Shown here: piece by piece, positions 55,905 through 64,000 of the stretch | How the letters are laid out: the number at the start of each line of letters is the position of its first letter | Numbering within the stretch: position 1 is the first letter of the stretch | Notes under the pieces: generated by a model | What the model saw: only the letters and a program-made list of their open reading frames with translations | The model's database searches: none | Told to the model about the DNA's origin: nothing | DNA from: Azospirillaceae bacterium | GTDB taxonomy: Bacteria > Pseudomonadota > Alphaproteobacteria > Azospirillales > Azospirillaceae | Assembly: GCA_031291675.1 (NCBI GenBank) | Contig: JARLIO010000002.1 | Location: 30,486 to 94,485 of the forward strand | Direction of reading: 5' to 3' | Length of the DNA: 64,000 nt | Made by a program: the position numbers and the translations under genes

Positions 55905-56848
55905 GACCGCCCCCGGCCATGAGGCGCGTTGAAATCGAGATCAGGGCCCTGGGGTACGATCCGGGTCGGGTTGATCGTGACATGGCTGGCATAATAATGG
56001 CGCTTGATATGGTCCAGATGCACTGTGGCCGCCACGCCCGGCACCTGGTACAGCTCCCGCACATAATCCCAGAGACGGGGAAAATCGACGATCCGCTGCC
56101 GGTTGCACTTGAAATGTCCGTGATAGACGGCGTCGAACCGGACCAGGGTGGTAAAGAGCCGCCAATCGGCCTCGGTCCGCCGATCTCCGGCCAGGTACGG
56201 TTGAACCGCAAGCAGCGCTTCAACCCGATCGAGCGCGGCGAACACTGCCGCATAGGCCGCATCATACTTGTCCTGTGTCGTGGCGAATCCGGCCCTGTAG
56301 ACGCCGTTATTGATGCCGTCATAGACCCAGGCATTGACCGCATCGATCGTCGGTCGTAACGCGACGGGATAGAGATCGACCGCGGCATCGCCCCAGCGAT
56401 CGAACGCCGTGTTGAACATCCGCAGAATGTCCGCGGATTCATTATTGACGATACGCCCGGTCACCCGGTCCCACAGCACCGGGACGGTCACCCTCCCGGT
56501 GTAGGCCGGCGCCGCGCGACGATAAATCTCATACAATCGGTGCGCATCGTTGACCGGATCGGCGCCCTCGGACAGCGTCCAGCCTTCCTCGGCCATCAGC
56601 GGATCGACCACCGACACCGAAATGACATCCTCCAGCCTTTTGAGCACGCGGCCGATCAGGGTGCGATGCGCCCAGGGACAGGCATAGGACACATAGAGGT
56701 GGTAGCGGCCGGGCGCCGCGGCAAAGCCTGACGCGCCATCCGCGGTGACGACATCACGGAATTGCGCGTCCGAGCGAATGAATTCACCCCCGGTCCGGGT
56801 CGTGTCATACCATTTGTCGTGCCAAACCCCGTCAATCAGCAAGCCCAT
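55901..56848 (-). CDS. Glutathionyl-hydroquinone reductase, Xi-class glutathione transferase
   Basis: 315 residues. The active site is LYVSYACPWAHRTLIGRVLK with the catalytic Cys of the C-P-W-A motif, preceded by FRDVVTADGASGFAAAPGRY. The C-terminal domain has VYDGINNGVYRAGFATTQDK and VRFDAVYHGHFKCNRQRIVD, both diagnostic of YqjG/ECM4-type enzymes. It removes glutathione from glutathionyl-hydroquinones in the cytosol. The gor gene at 12875 would regenerate GSH. I chose the ATG at 56848, which follows GAGAGG. Confidence 0.9.
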   Translation of the reverse strand: MGLLIDGVWHDKWYDTTRTGGEFIRSDAQFRDVVTADGASGFAAAPGRYHLYVSYACPWAHRTLIGRVLKRLEDVISVSVVDPLMAEEGWTLSEGADPVNDAHRLYEIYRRAAPAYTGRVTVPVLWDRVTGRIVNNESADILRMFNTAFDRWGDAAVDLYPVALRPTIDAVNAWVYDGINNGVYRAGFATTQDKYDAAYAAVFAALDRVEALLAVQPYLAGDRRTEADWRLFTTLVRFDAVYHGHFKCNRQRIVDFPRLWDYVRELYQVPGVAATVHLDHIKRHYYASHVTINPTRIVPQGPDLDFNAPHGRGRS

Positions 56849-57072
56849 GACGCCTCTCTTTTCACCTGGCTGGTTGTCCGGCACCGTAAAGCCCGTCAGG
56901 AGCCGTCGGCGGCGATCGCCCGTACAAATGGTGTCGCCCGGAACTATTCCGACTAAATTATTTTAATGCGCCGTCCATGCGGCTGGCGTTGCCCTGCGGC
57001 GGCGCGCCCGCTAGCGTACGGGCATCTGTTCCGGCGCACCGTTTCGGCATTGCGCATCCGCAAGGAGCCACC

Positions 57073-59565
57073 ATGCAGGATATCGCCTTCACCCTGTTCG
57101 GCGTCGCCATCCTGCTGCTGATTATCGGCCTGCTGCCCCCCCTGGCCCAGCGGCTGAAGCTGCCCGGGATGGTCCTTCTGGCCGCGACCGGTGTCGGTCT
57201 GGGGACCCTGATCGAAGTTCTCGAACTGAACGCCCGCTGGGGTTCCTTCAATGACATGATGCAGGCCTTGGGCAGCTTTGACATGCCGGCCGACGCGTTC
57301 GTGTTCATTTTCCTGCCGACGTTGCTGTTTGAAACGGCCCTGACGATCAATGTCCGTCGCCTGCTTGATGACATCGCGCCGATCCTGTTGCTGGCTGTCG
57401 TCGCGGTTCTGGTCAGCACCTTCATGATCGGCGTCGTGTTGCACGCGGTCGGCAATGTGAGCCTGATCGCCTGCCTGTTGCTCGGGTCGATCCTGGCGAC
57501 CACGGATCCAAGCGCGGTGGTCGGCATTTTCCGTGATCTGGGGGCGCCACGCCGCTTGACCATGCTGGTTGAGGGCGAAAGCCTGCTCAACGATGCCGCC
57601 GCGATCGCGCTGTTCACCTTGTTGCTGGCCATCCTGACCGGCCGGGGCAGCCGCGCGATCGATGACGCCGTTGTCACCTTCCTGTGGGGTTTCACCGGTG
57701 GGATCATCGTCGGCGTGTTGTGTGCCCGCGCGATCTGCGCCCTGATCGCACCGTTGCGCGATGTGCCCCTGGCCGAGATCACCCTGACCGTGGCCCTGGC
57801 CTATTTGTCCTTCATCATTGCCGAGGAATATGCCCATGCCTCGGGTGTGGTTGCCGTGGTCGCCGCGGCCCTCGTCGTCGGTTCCCATGGGCGCACCCGC
57901 ATCTCGCCGGACACCTGGTCCGGCCTGATCCAGGTGTGGCGTCAGCTCGGCTTCTGGGCCAGTTCGATGATCATTCTGTTGGCATCAATGCGGGTGCCGC
58001 CGATTCTGATGGAGGCCCATTTCCGGGACATCACCCTGCTGGGCGCGACCGTTGTCGCCGCCCTGGTGGCCCGCGCCCTGGTTCTGTTTGCCCTGCTGCC
58101 GATTCTGTCGGCCCTGGGCGCGGCATCGCGCGTCAGCCATCGCTTCAAGGCGGTGATGCTCTGGGGCGGATTGCGCGGCGCGATTTCCCTGGCCCTGGCG
58201 CTGGCGGTCACCGAAAATCCCCGGGTCGATGCCGGGACGAAGCAGTTCGTCGCGGTTCTGGCGACCGGCTTCGTTCTGTTCACCCTGTTTGTCAACGGCA
58301 CCACGCTGCGCTGGGTCAGTCGCCTGCTGGGGATCGACATCCTGCCCCCCGCGGAGGCGGCCATGCGCAATCGTGCGATGGCGCTGTCGCTGACGACGAT
58401 CCGCCAGGAAATCCAACGCATCGGCACCGAGTATCAGATCGAGCCGATGCTGGCCAGCCGCGTGGGCGAACTCTATGCCCAACGCATGCAGCAGATCGAG
58501 CGCGATCCGACCGCCGACGAGGCGCTGGCCAAGGCTGACCGCGTGGGCATCGGTCTCGTCACGCTGGCCAACCATGAGGACGAACTCTACCGCCACCATT
58601 ACCGGCAGGGCGTGGCATCACGGCCCATCATCGAGTTGCTGACCGGGCGGACCTCGCGGCTGATCGAAGGCGTCAAGGTCGGCGGCCTGGAGGGCTACCG
58701 TCAGGCCGCGGCGGGCATGCTCGCCTATTCCCGCCCGTTCCGCCTGGCAATGCTGCTGCATCGGCGCTATGGCATCGACCGGCCTTTGACACGCCAATTG
58801 GCCCGCCGGTTCGAGGCGCTGCTACTGAGCCGCATGGTCCTGGCGGAGATGGAACATTTCATCGACGACCGTCTCATCCCCTTGCTGGGCAAGACCGCGG
58901 CCGAAGCCCTGCATAATGTGGTCGACGCACGGCTGGAATCGACCCGGCAGGCCCTGGCGGCGCTGAAGCTGCAATACCCGGAATACGCCATGGCGCTGCA
59001 ACAGCGCTATCTTGCACGTGCGGCGTTGCGCCTGGAACAGAGCCAATATCGCACGATGTACGCCGAATCACTGATCAGCCAGGAAATTCTCTACGACCTG
59101 ACGCGCGACATTGTCAGCCGCGGCGTGATCCTGGAGCGACCACCCCAGCTCGATCTCGGACTTCATCTCGCCGACCTGGTGGCCCGTGTGCCCTTGTTCA
59201 CCGGCCTGGATTTGACGCGGCTGGGGGACATCGCCAAGCAATTGCGGCCGCGTCTGGCGGTTCCGGGTGAGCTCCTGGTCCGCAAGGGAGATCGCGGCCG
59301 CGAGATGTATTTCATCGCCAGCGGCGAGGTCGACGTCCATGTCGTCGGCCTGGCGCAGCCGGTTCGCCTGGGCAATGGCGACTTCTTCGGCGAACTGGCG
59401 CTGATGACCTTCCAGCGCCGGGTCGCCGACGTCCGCGCCGTTGGTTTCTGCCACCTTCTGGTGCTCGCAAAAACCGACTTCCGGCGCCTGCTGGCCCGCG
59501 ACGAGGCCCTGCGCGATCACATCAGCGACATCGCCGCGGCGCGCCTCGATCCAAAGCCCGCGTAA
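57073..59565 (+). CDS. CPA1-type Na+/H+ (cation:proton) antiporter with C-terminal cNMP-binding domain
   Basis: 830 residues. The membrane half has about 12 segments, with the ion-site motif ACLLLGSILATTDPSAVVGI and LVEGESLLNDAAAIALFTLL, both NhaP-type hallmarks, and LRGAISLALALAVTENPRVD. A long cytoplasmic helical region follows. The C-terminal cyclic-nucleotide-binding domain starts near residue 700 (VPLFTGLDLTRLGDIAKQLR) and has MYFIASGEVDVHVV and GDFFGELALMTFQRRVADVR, the phosphate-binding cassette. Binding of cAMP or cGMP may gate the antiport. The ATG at 57073 follows AAGGAG; upstream ATG codons lack family likeness. Confidence 0.9.
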   Translation: MQDIAFTLFGVAILLLIIGLLPPLAQRLKLPGMVLLAATGVGLGTLIEVLELNARWGSFNDMMQALGSFDMPADAFVFIFLPTLLFETALTINVRRLLDDIAPILLLAVVAVLVSTFMIGVVLHAVGNVSLIACLLLGSILATTDPSAVVGIFRDLGAPRRLTMLVEGESLLNDAAAIALFTLLLAILTGRGSRAIDDAVVTFLWGFTGGIIVGVLCARAICALIAPLRDVPLAEITLTVALAYLSFIIAEEYAHASGVVAVVAAALVVGSHGRTRISPDTWSGLIQVWRQLGFWASSMIILLASMRVPPILMEAHFRDITLLGATVVAALVARALVLFALLPILSALGAASRVSHRFKAVMLWGGLRGAISLALALAVTENPRVDAGTKQFVAVLATGFVLFTLFVNGTTLRWVSRLLGIDILPPAEAAMRNRAMALSLTTIRQEIQRIGTEYQIEPMLASRVGELYAQRMQQIERDPTADEALAKADRVGIGLVTLANHEDELYRHHYRQGVASRPIIELLTGRTSRLIEGVKVGGLEGYRQAAAGMLAYSRPFRLAMLLHRRYGIDRPLTRQLARRFEALLLSRMVLAEMEHFIDDRLIPLLGKTAAEALHNVVDARLESTRQALAALKLQYPEYAMALQQRYLARAALRLEQSQYRTMYAESLISQEILYDLTRDIVSRGVILERPPQLDLGLHLADLVARVPLFTGLDLTRLGDIAKQLRPRLAVPGELLVRKGDRGREMYFIASGEVDVHVVGLAQPVRLGNGDFFGELALMTFQRRVADVRAVGFCHLLVLAKTDFRRLLARDEALRDHISDIAAARLDPKPA

Positions 59566-59956
59566 CCCGGCCGGCTTGCCTGGCGGGGCAGCCGGTCGAG
59601 ACCAGACCGGCGTCGCGCAGGGGTCGTCGCGGCGTATTGGACGTCCGATCCCGGAGCGCCCCGCGGGGCGGCATCAGCAGCGGGTGAAGATCCGGGCCCC
59701 GCGCACGATCGCTGGAATTCCGCCGGCCACGCCGATCAGACCCATCACGGTCCCTGTCCTCGATCCTTCCCACAAACCAGGGGTACCACCGGCGCGGGCG
59801 GCACCCAACACCCCGGTTCTGTTACCGAGAAAACAGCGATTGAGTAGTTTCCGATACTGCTGTGACCGGCCGCGTGACACTAGGATCGGACCGTGATCCA
59901 AGCAATAACAATCCCGCATGACGTCTGGTCCGAATGACAACAAGGAAACAACCAGC
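59566..59956. other. Intergenic region, no gene seen
   Basis: About 390 bases. Short open frames exist on both strands but have Arg/Gly/Pro-rich sequence without domain features. No repeat or RNA gene is visible. Confidence 0.4.
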
Positions 59957-60349
59957 ATGGTGTGTTCCGTAACGCCGCGAGCCCGGCCCGCCGCCTTTGA
60001 TTTCGACGCCGGGCGTCCCGTTCCCACCGGGGAACACTGGCCCCCGCGTAAGAGTGAGCCATTCGTCATCGCCCGTGCCACCAAGCCGCCGGTGGATCCT
60101 CACAAGTTCGCGTCCCCCTTCAAGTTGGGTCCGTCTTGCTTCCCGATCCCGACCCGCGGCGCGATCACGCCAAGGCGATTTTGTAACCTCGGAGAAACCG
60201 GTTCTTTGATGCCATGGGAGGATTTCTGGGCGCCGCCCACCCTCGCGATTTTCGCTCAACAATCGGCGCTGTCGGGTCAGGACGATCTGCGCCGCAGCCG
60301 CGGGCTTGCGCTCTGGTGGGCCCAGGTCACACACCCCAACCGACGCTGA
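59957..60349 (+). CDS. Possible hypothetical protein
   Basis: About 130 residues: FDFDAGRPVPTGEHWPPRKS, then DPHKFASPFKLGPSCFPIPT and WEDFWAPPTLAIFAQQ. An AAGGAA site lies 9 bases before the ATG at 59957; an earlier ATG at 59918 also exists. I recognise no family, and an overlapping leftward frame (59822-60367) is equally long, so coding status is uncertain. Confidence 0.3.
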   Translation: MVCSVTPRARPAAFDFDAGRPVPTGEHWPPRKSEPFVIARATKPPVDPHKFASPFKLGPSCFPIPTRGAITPRRFCNLGETGSLMPWEDFWAPPTLAIFAQQSALSGQDDLRRSRGLALWWAQVTHPNRR

Positions 60350-60408
60350 CCCGAGATCGCTGTGCAATTCTCAATACATGCCACGTGCTCAACCATCGGA
60401 GAATGTCA

Positions 60409-61185
60409 ATGTTAATCAATGCCTCAGAGCTCAAAGGCTACGCCCTCATGGCAACAGACGGCCGGATCGGCACGGTCAGCGACTTTCTTTTTGATGATAC
60501 CAGTTGGTTCGTTCGTTGGATGGTCGTCGACACCGGGCATTGGCTCAAGGGCCGCAAGGTGCTTCTCCCCCCTTCCGTTCTCGACCATGTCGACCGCAAG
60601 GAGCATGAATTCGCGGTAAGCCTGACAATGAAGCAGGTTGAAAGCAGTCCAGACATCGATACCGAGCACACCGTGTCACGGCAGATGGAGACGTATATTT
60701 ATGACCACTATGGCTGGGGGCCGTATTGGGGAACTGGTCTCTACATGGGCGGTGACGGTTACATGGACACCGGCATGGTTGCCTCATTATCCCAGGCGAC
60801 GAAACACCGCGAGGAGGATGAGAAATACGCGCGGGAGCGCCTTGATGATCCGCACCTGCGCAGCATCGCCGCGATTTCGGGATACCACATCCACGCCTGC
60901 GACGGTGAAATTGGTCATGTCGAGGACTTTGCCCTGGACGAGGCCGACTGGAGCATCGACTACCTGATCGTCGACACCCGGAACTGGTGGCCGGGGAAGA
61001 GAGTGCTTTTGTCACCGCGGACGGCACAAAATATCAATTGGACCGACCGGTTGGTCAATCTCAGCATCAGTCGTCAAAGCGTGACAGATAGTCCCGTTTT
61101 CGATCCATCAACGCCGACCGATCCCGATCACGATAAACTGTTTCATTACCACTATGGCAACAAAGAGCTGGATCATCTTCCGTGA
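60409..61185 (+). CDS. Two-domain PRC-barrel protein
   Basis: 258 residues with two PRC-barrel domains. The first (about 5-75) has ASELKGYALMATDGRIGTVS and WFVRWMVVDTGHWLKGRKVL. The second (about 155-235) has GYHIHACDGEIGHVEDFALD and IDYLIVDTRNWWPGKRVLLS. Between them lies a Tyr/Gly/Trp-rich linker (YGWGPYWGTGLYMGGDGY). The C-terminus is His/Asp-rich. Such proteins are often stress- or envelope-associated; the function is unproven. The ATG at 60409 is preferred, with CGGAGA at good spacing. Confidence 0.85.
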   Translation: MLINASELKGYALMATDGRIGTVSDFLFDDTSWFVRWMVVDTGHWLKGRKVLLPPSVLDHVDRKEHEFAVSLTMKQVESSPDIDTEHTVSRQMETYIYDHYGWGPYWGTGLYMGGDGYMDTGMVASLSQATKHREEDEKYARERLDDPHLRSIAAISGYHIHACDGEIGHVEDFALDEADWSIDYLIVDTRNWWPGKRVLLSPRTAQNINWTDRLVNLSISRQSVTDSPVFDPSTPTDPDHDKLFHYHYGNKELDHLP

Positions 61186-61298
61186 GTCAAGGATTGCGGT
61201 TCACCCTCCCGTCGAGGGTGGCTGCGGATCGTTTGCGGAACCTCAACCCGACCCTGCCCTTGTTCGCCGCATCATTGTCGGTCGCACCGCGTCGCCGG

Positions 61299-61811
61299 TC
61301 AGGGGACAGGCGGATGTGGCGGGCCATCGCTTGGTGACGGCGCCGGCCCTGGTGGCGAGATCGTGCTGGACGCGACGCTGTCAGCCCGACCCGCAGTGCT
61401 CGGACCGCTCGATGCGATCCAAGGGGCACACAGCACCAGAACCAGAAAAATCAGATACATAAGACCTCGGGACCAAGTTATCCGCCCCCCGGTCAGCAAT
61501 GTCTCTGACGACTGCAGCGCCGAATACACCTGATGAGGCAGGCGGGCGACCAGAGCCGTTGCAACCTTCACGGTATCGCGACTGACCAGGGCCCCGTCCG
61601 GCAGCGCGGCAAACAATGTTCCCAGGCGCCGGATCGCGGATTCCGGCGGCAACGCGGCCAACTTCGCCGCCTCCTGCCAGGGGTCGAGGTCCAGGCGCGC
61701 CAGCGCGGAAACGACGCTGAGGATCATGCCGTTACGTTCGGTTCCGACCGATGAAAAGAGAAACTCGTCGAAGGTGGGATCAAGTCGAGCCATTGAAGCC
61801 GGTTGTGCCAT
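61299..61811 (-). CDS. Membrane-anchored hypothetical protein
   Basis: 170 residues. The N-terminal half MARLDPTFDEFLFSSVGTER, then ALARLDLDPWQEAAKLAALP belongs to a small family of conserved alphaproteobacterial proteins I have seen without a function. A single hydrophobic segment lies near residue 115-135 (RGLMYLIFLVLVLCAPWIAS), followed by a Ser/Pro-rich tail (STISPPGPAPSPSDGPPH) that probably faces the periplasm. The ATG at 61811 is chosen. Confidence 0.65.
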   Translation of the reverse strand: MAQPASMARLDPTFDEFLFSSVGTERNGMILSVVSALARLDLDPWQEAAKLAALPPESAIRRLGTLFAALPDGALVSRDTVKVATALVARLPHQVYSALQSSETLLTGGRITWSRGLMYLIFLVLVLCAPWIASSGPSTAGRADSVASSTISPPGPAPSPSDGPPHPPVP

Positions 61812-62101
61812 GTCGATCCCCGAATTCGAGTGTTCCAGTGCAGATCTCTGGGCCGCGGCAAACTGTCGGAGCCGGAACACAAAGCGAAAGAACAACCTCG
61901 GGTTACCACCTGACGCAACAGGTACGGTTCGCCAGTATCGGAACACGAGGACCTCTCTTGCCAGGATAAGGTCAAGAAGAGAGGCCGGAAACGCAGTGGT
62001 TGCGCCCGTCGATAACGGATTATAGGGAAAGGCGCCCACGACGATCAGGATCGGAAACTACCTAATGTCTTTTTGCCAATCGCGGGGATGACCGCGTGGT
62101 T
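61812..62101. other. Intergenic region, no gene seen
   Basis: About 290 bases between two leftward genes, holding a likely promoter for the membrane protein at 61811. Nothing else is seen. Confidence 0.4.
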
Positions 62102-62977
62102 TCAGTCCGTCTCCGCGGACGGGGCCGCGCCGGACGACCGGCCCGCCAGAGCCGTCACGCCGGCGATACCGCTCAGTTTCATTGTCTCCAGGGCACTGCT
62201 GGGCACAACGATCGTCGATCCGCGCTCCTTGACCGCCTCGTAGAGCATCGTCATGCCACGCAACTGCAGCGCGTCCGGCGACGCGGCATAGATCTTCGCG
62301 GCCTCAACGAACTGATGCGCCATCGCGACCTCGGCCGATCCGAGCGTGACGCGGGCATCGCGTTCCCGCTGCGCCTGGGCTTGGCGGCTCATCGCATCCT
62401 GCAGGGCATCGGGAATCGTCACGTCCCGGATCTCGACGCCGTTGACGGAAATGCCCCAGGGTGCCGTCTTGACCGCGATCTCGGCGCGCAGCCTCTCGTC
62501 AGCCTGACGCCGGTCGGACAGCAGCGTCTGCAGATCGGTCGTGCCGATCATCTCGCGCAACGAGGTCTGGGCCACCCATTCGATCGCGGTTCGATAATTG
62601 ACGACTTCCAGCGCCGCCTTCTGCGGATCATGGACCGACCAGAGCACCACGGCATCGATATTGACCGGCACGGTATCACGGGTCAGGGTCCGTTCGGCAT
62701 TGAACGGCGTGATCTGGGTTCGCAGATCGATCCAGGTCGCCACCATATCGAAAACCGGGATCATCCAGAAAATGCCGGGCCCCGCGACCCCGCGCAACTT
62801 GCCGGCACGCAGCACCACCGCGCGTTCCCACTGATTGGCGACCTTCAAGGCATAGACGACCAGCGCGGCCAGCACGACGCCGACGACCAGCACCGCGTTG
62901 ACATGGGAAAGAAGATAGACCAAGGCTGCGACGCCCAATGTCAGCGCGCCAACCATCGGTGCGATCGGATTTGTCAT
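62102..62977 (-). CDS. Slipin-family (stomatin/prohibitin/SPFH) membrane protein
   Basis: 291 residues. Two hydrophobic segments near the N-terminus (GALTLGVAALVYLLSHVNAV, LVVGVVLAALVVYALKV) precede the SPFH domain: QWERAVVLRAGKLRGVAGPG, then FWMIPVFDMVATWIDLRTQI and SVHDPQKAALEVVNYRTAIE. A C-terminal helical region follows. Slipins assemble in membrane microdomains and often pair with NfeD; no NfeD gene is adjacent here. The ATG at 62977 follows CGGGAGAGTGG. The upstream neighbour on the same strand is a lone cNMP-binding protein. Confidence 0.88.
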   Translation of the reverse strand: MTNPIAPMVGALTLGVAALVYLLSHVNAVLVVGVVLAALVVYALKVANQWERAVVLRAGKLRGVAGPGIFWMIPVFDMVATWIDLRTQITPFNAERTLTRDTVPVNIDAVVLWSVHDPQKAALEVVNYRTAIEWVAQTSLREMIGTTDLQTLLSDRRQADERLRAEIAVKTAPWGISVNGVEIRDVTIPDALQDAMSRQAQAQRERDARVTLGSAEVAMAHQFVEAAKIYAASPDALQLRGMTMLYEAVKERGSTIVVPSSALETMKLSGIAGVTALAGRSSGAAPSAETD

Positions 62978-63133
62978 GTGCCCACTCTCCCGGACTGCCG
63001 TCTCGATCGAACGTTCCACATTGCGCCCCAACCGTTCGGGCCGCGCGATCCTACGCCTTTGATGGCTCACCAGCGCGTGAATTTATGGTAACGACGTCAC
63101 CGCCAGAGTCTTTCGAGTAACGGCGTCACCGCC

Positions 63134-63601
63134 TTAGTGCGGCTCGCACAGGCGTTCGGCCATGCGCTCGCGGGCACTGGCCAGCCGGCTTGCGATCACG
63201 GGCACGAAGCGGCGCAGCACCGCATATCCCAGGACCGGATCGGTCTCCAGACGGTCGCGCAAGGTGGTGGCGTCCACCCCGATCAGCGTTGAAGGCTCGA
63301 CCACCCGCGCGTCAAAACGCCAACGATAGGGGGGCAACAACCACGACCAGCCCAGAATATCGCCGGGCCCGACGCTTTCAACGGCAACGGCCTCCCGTCC
63401 CGGTGCGTAGAGTTCGACGACCACCCGCCCCTGGCGCACCAGAAAGAACCGGTCGGCGGGTTCCCCGGCGCGGAACAGAAAGGTCCCGGCTTTGACCTCA
63501 TGCAGCGCCGCCAGATCCGCGATCACGTCAGCCTGGGCGGCGGGCAAACCGGCAAAGAACCCCTCGGTTGTCAGCATCGTCTCGATCGCGATCTTGCTCA
63601 T
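63134..63601 (-). CDS. Stand-alone cyclic-nucleotide-binding-domain protein
   Basis: 155 residues comprising only a Crp-type cNMP-binding domain: FFAGLPAAQADVIADLAALH, then FLFRAGEPADRFFLVRQGRV and VESVGPGDILGWSWLLPPYR, with a C-helix and no helix-turn-helix. Similar stand-alone proteins with 'GWSWL' occur in alphaproteobacteria, unassigned. The usual R-A phosphate-cassette Arg is not in the G-E-x-x-L-x-x-x-R-A form; here it is GDILGWSWLLPP, so ligand binding is uncertain. The ATG at 63601 follows GGGGGAG. It is 157 bases upstream of the slipin gene. Confidence 0.8.
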   Translation of the reverse strand: MSKIAIETMLTTEGFFAGLPAAQADVIADLAALHEVKAGTFLFRAGEPADRFFLVRQGRVVVELYAPGREAVAVESVGPGDILGWSWLLPPYRWRFDARVVEPSTLIGVDATTLRDRLETDPVLGYAVLRRFVPVIASRLASARERMAERLCEPH

Positions 63602-63780
63602 GTCTCCCCCGTGTGGGACCGTCGGGCACCGCTGGCACGCACGATATCGGATCAGGGCGTTCCGGGCCTGACACTGCGCCAGCCCCTCGCCGCATCCCGC
63701 TCTTTTATTGTGATCGTTGCCGCGGACAATGATCCAGCACAATGATTCAACGCAATGACCAGCTTTAGCAGCGGTTCTCA
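63602..63780. other. Intergenic region upstream of cNMP-binding protein gene
   Basis: About 180 bases holding a probable leftward promoter. No gene is seen. Confidence 0.35.
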
Positions 63781-63874
63781 TTTTGGCGACGAAGCGTTGG
63801 GCTTTCGCCCAAACCCAACCGGGGCCATGCCCCAGACCCCTTTGTTTTTGTCAAAATAGAGGGGGATTCGGGGT
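63781..63874 (+). repeat. 94-bp structured intergenic repeat, copy 2
   Basis: Matches 15904-15997 in the same orientation with few differences. Both hairpins and the TTTGTTTTTGTCAAAATAGA stretch are conserved. It is in a gene-free interval at the window's right end. Confidence 0.8.
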
Positions 63875-64000
63875 GCGCCAGGGAAAGGCGCGTGTTTCAA
63901 GCGGGTGAAGAATCCCGCCCGTGCGCTGGTAGCGACAGGGTACGGAACCGAGTTCTTGGGCGCGTCCGTCGGTGACGACGGCCGCCAAGCGTAGAACAGG
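63875..64000. other. Right window edge, no gene seen
   Basis: The last 126 bases contain no convincing coding region or RNA gene. Confidence 0.3.

Noticed and set aside
59674..59745. A 23-residue hydrophobic peptide (MGLIGVAGGIPAIV...)
   Set aside because: Too short and without a ribosome-binding site to support as a gene.
59822..60367. Leftward open frame of 181 residues
   Set aside because: Composition resembles a shadow frame; it has no ribosome-binding site or recognised motif, though the plus-strand alternative is also weak.

Overview
The window is GC-rich chromosomal DNA from a proteobacterium, most likely an alphaproteobacterium of the Rhodospirillales type. That reading rests on AapJQM-type and Liv-type amino-acid transporters, a DUF6867 gene inside the liv operon, an acetoacetate/3-hydroxybutyrate operon, two methyl-accepting chemotaxis proteins and SHOCT-like and DUF1993 proteins. 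The assignment is an inference from gene content. No rRNA, phage, IS element or CRISPR array is visible; there is one tRNA gene (Val, CAC).

Layout. 1-5.4 kb: end of a two-domain ABC permease, an AmpG-like MFS permease, a methyltransferase divergent from an Rrf2 regulator, and two small proteins. 5.4-8.9 kb: aapJQM amino-acid ABC genes (leftward) with no aapP beside them. 9.3-14.3 kb: a thiol/redox block (DsbD-like protein, redoxin-like protein, MarC, glutathione reductase). 14.4-21.5 kb: SHOCT-like protein, a chemoreceptor, glmU divergent from gph. 21.5-22.9 kb: tRNA-Val followed by about 1.27 kb without a convincing gene. 22.9-30.4 kb: pta, deoC, a second chemoreceptor, yqhD and its TetR-type regulator with matching palindromic operators.

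30.5-42.6 kb is the highlight. It holds a urocanase homologue, an S-methyl-thiohydantoin desulfurase/DUF917 protein, an N-carbamoyl amino-acid amidohydrolase, a hydantoinase-like cyclic amidohydrolase, a four-gene OsmF-YehYXW quaternary-amine ABC importer, and a histidine-ammonia-lyase homologue whose MIO-forming Ala-Ser-Gly is replaced by Cys-Ala-Asp. Read together these match each step of ergothioneine (or S-methyl-ergothioneine) catabolism: uptake, trimethylamine elimination, hydration of thiourocanate, desulfuration to hydantoin-5-propionate, ring opening to N-carbamoyl-glutamate, then glutamate. The lyase and hydratase are both altered at residues needed for ordinary histidine degradation, and hutI/hutG/hutF are absent.

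42.6-64 kb: a cupin-regulator remnant, an adc-bdhA-patatin operon, a DUF1993 protein, a complete livHMGF-DUF6867-livK operon, a fructokinase, a glutathionyl-hydroquinone reductase, a CPA1 antiporter fused to a cNMP-binding domain, a PRC-barrel protein, a slipin and a stand-alone cNMP-binding protein. Two families of dispersed structured intergenic repeats occur, each in two copies: a bimodular double hairpin (24972-25114 and 28440-28530) and a 94-bp element (15904-15997 and 63781-63874).
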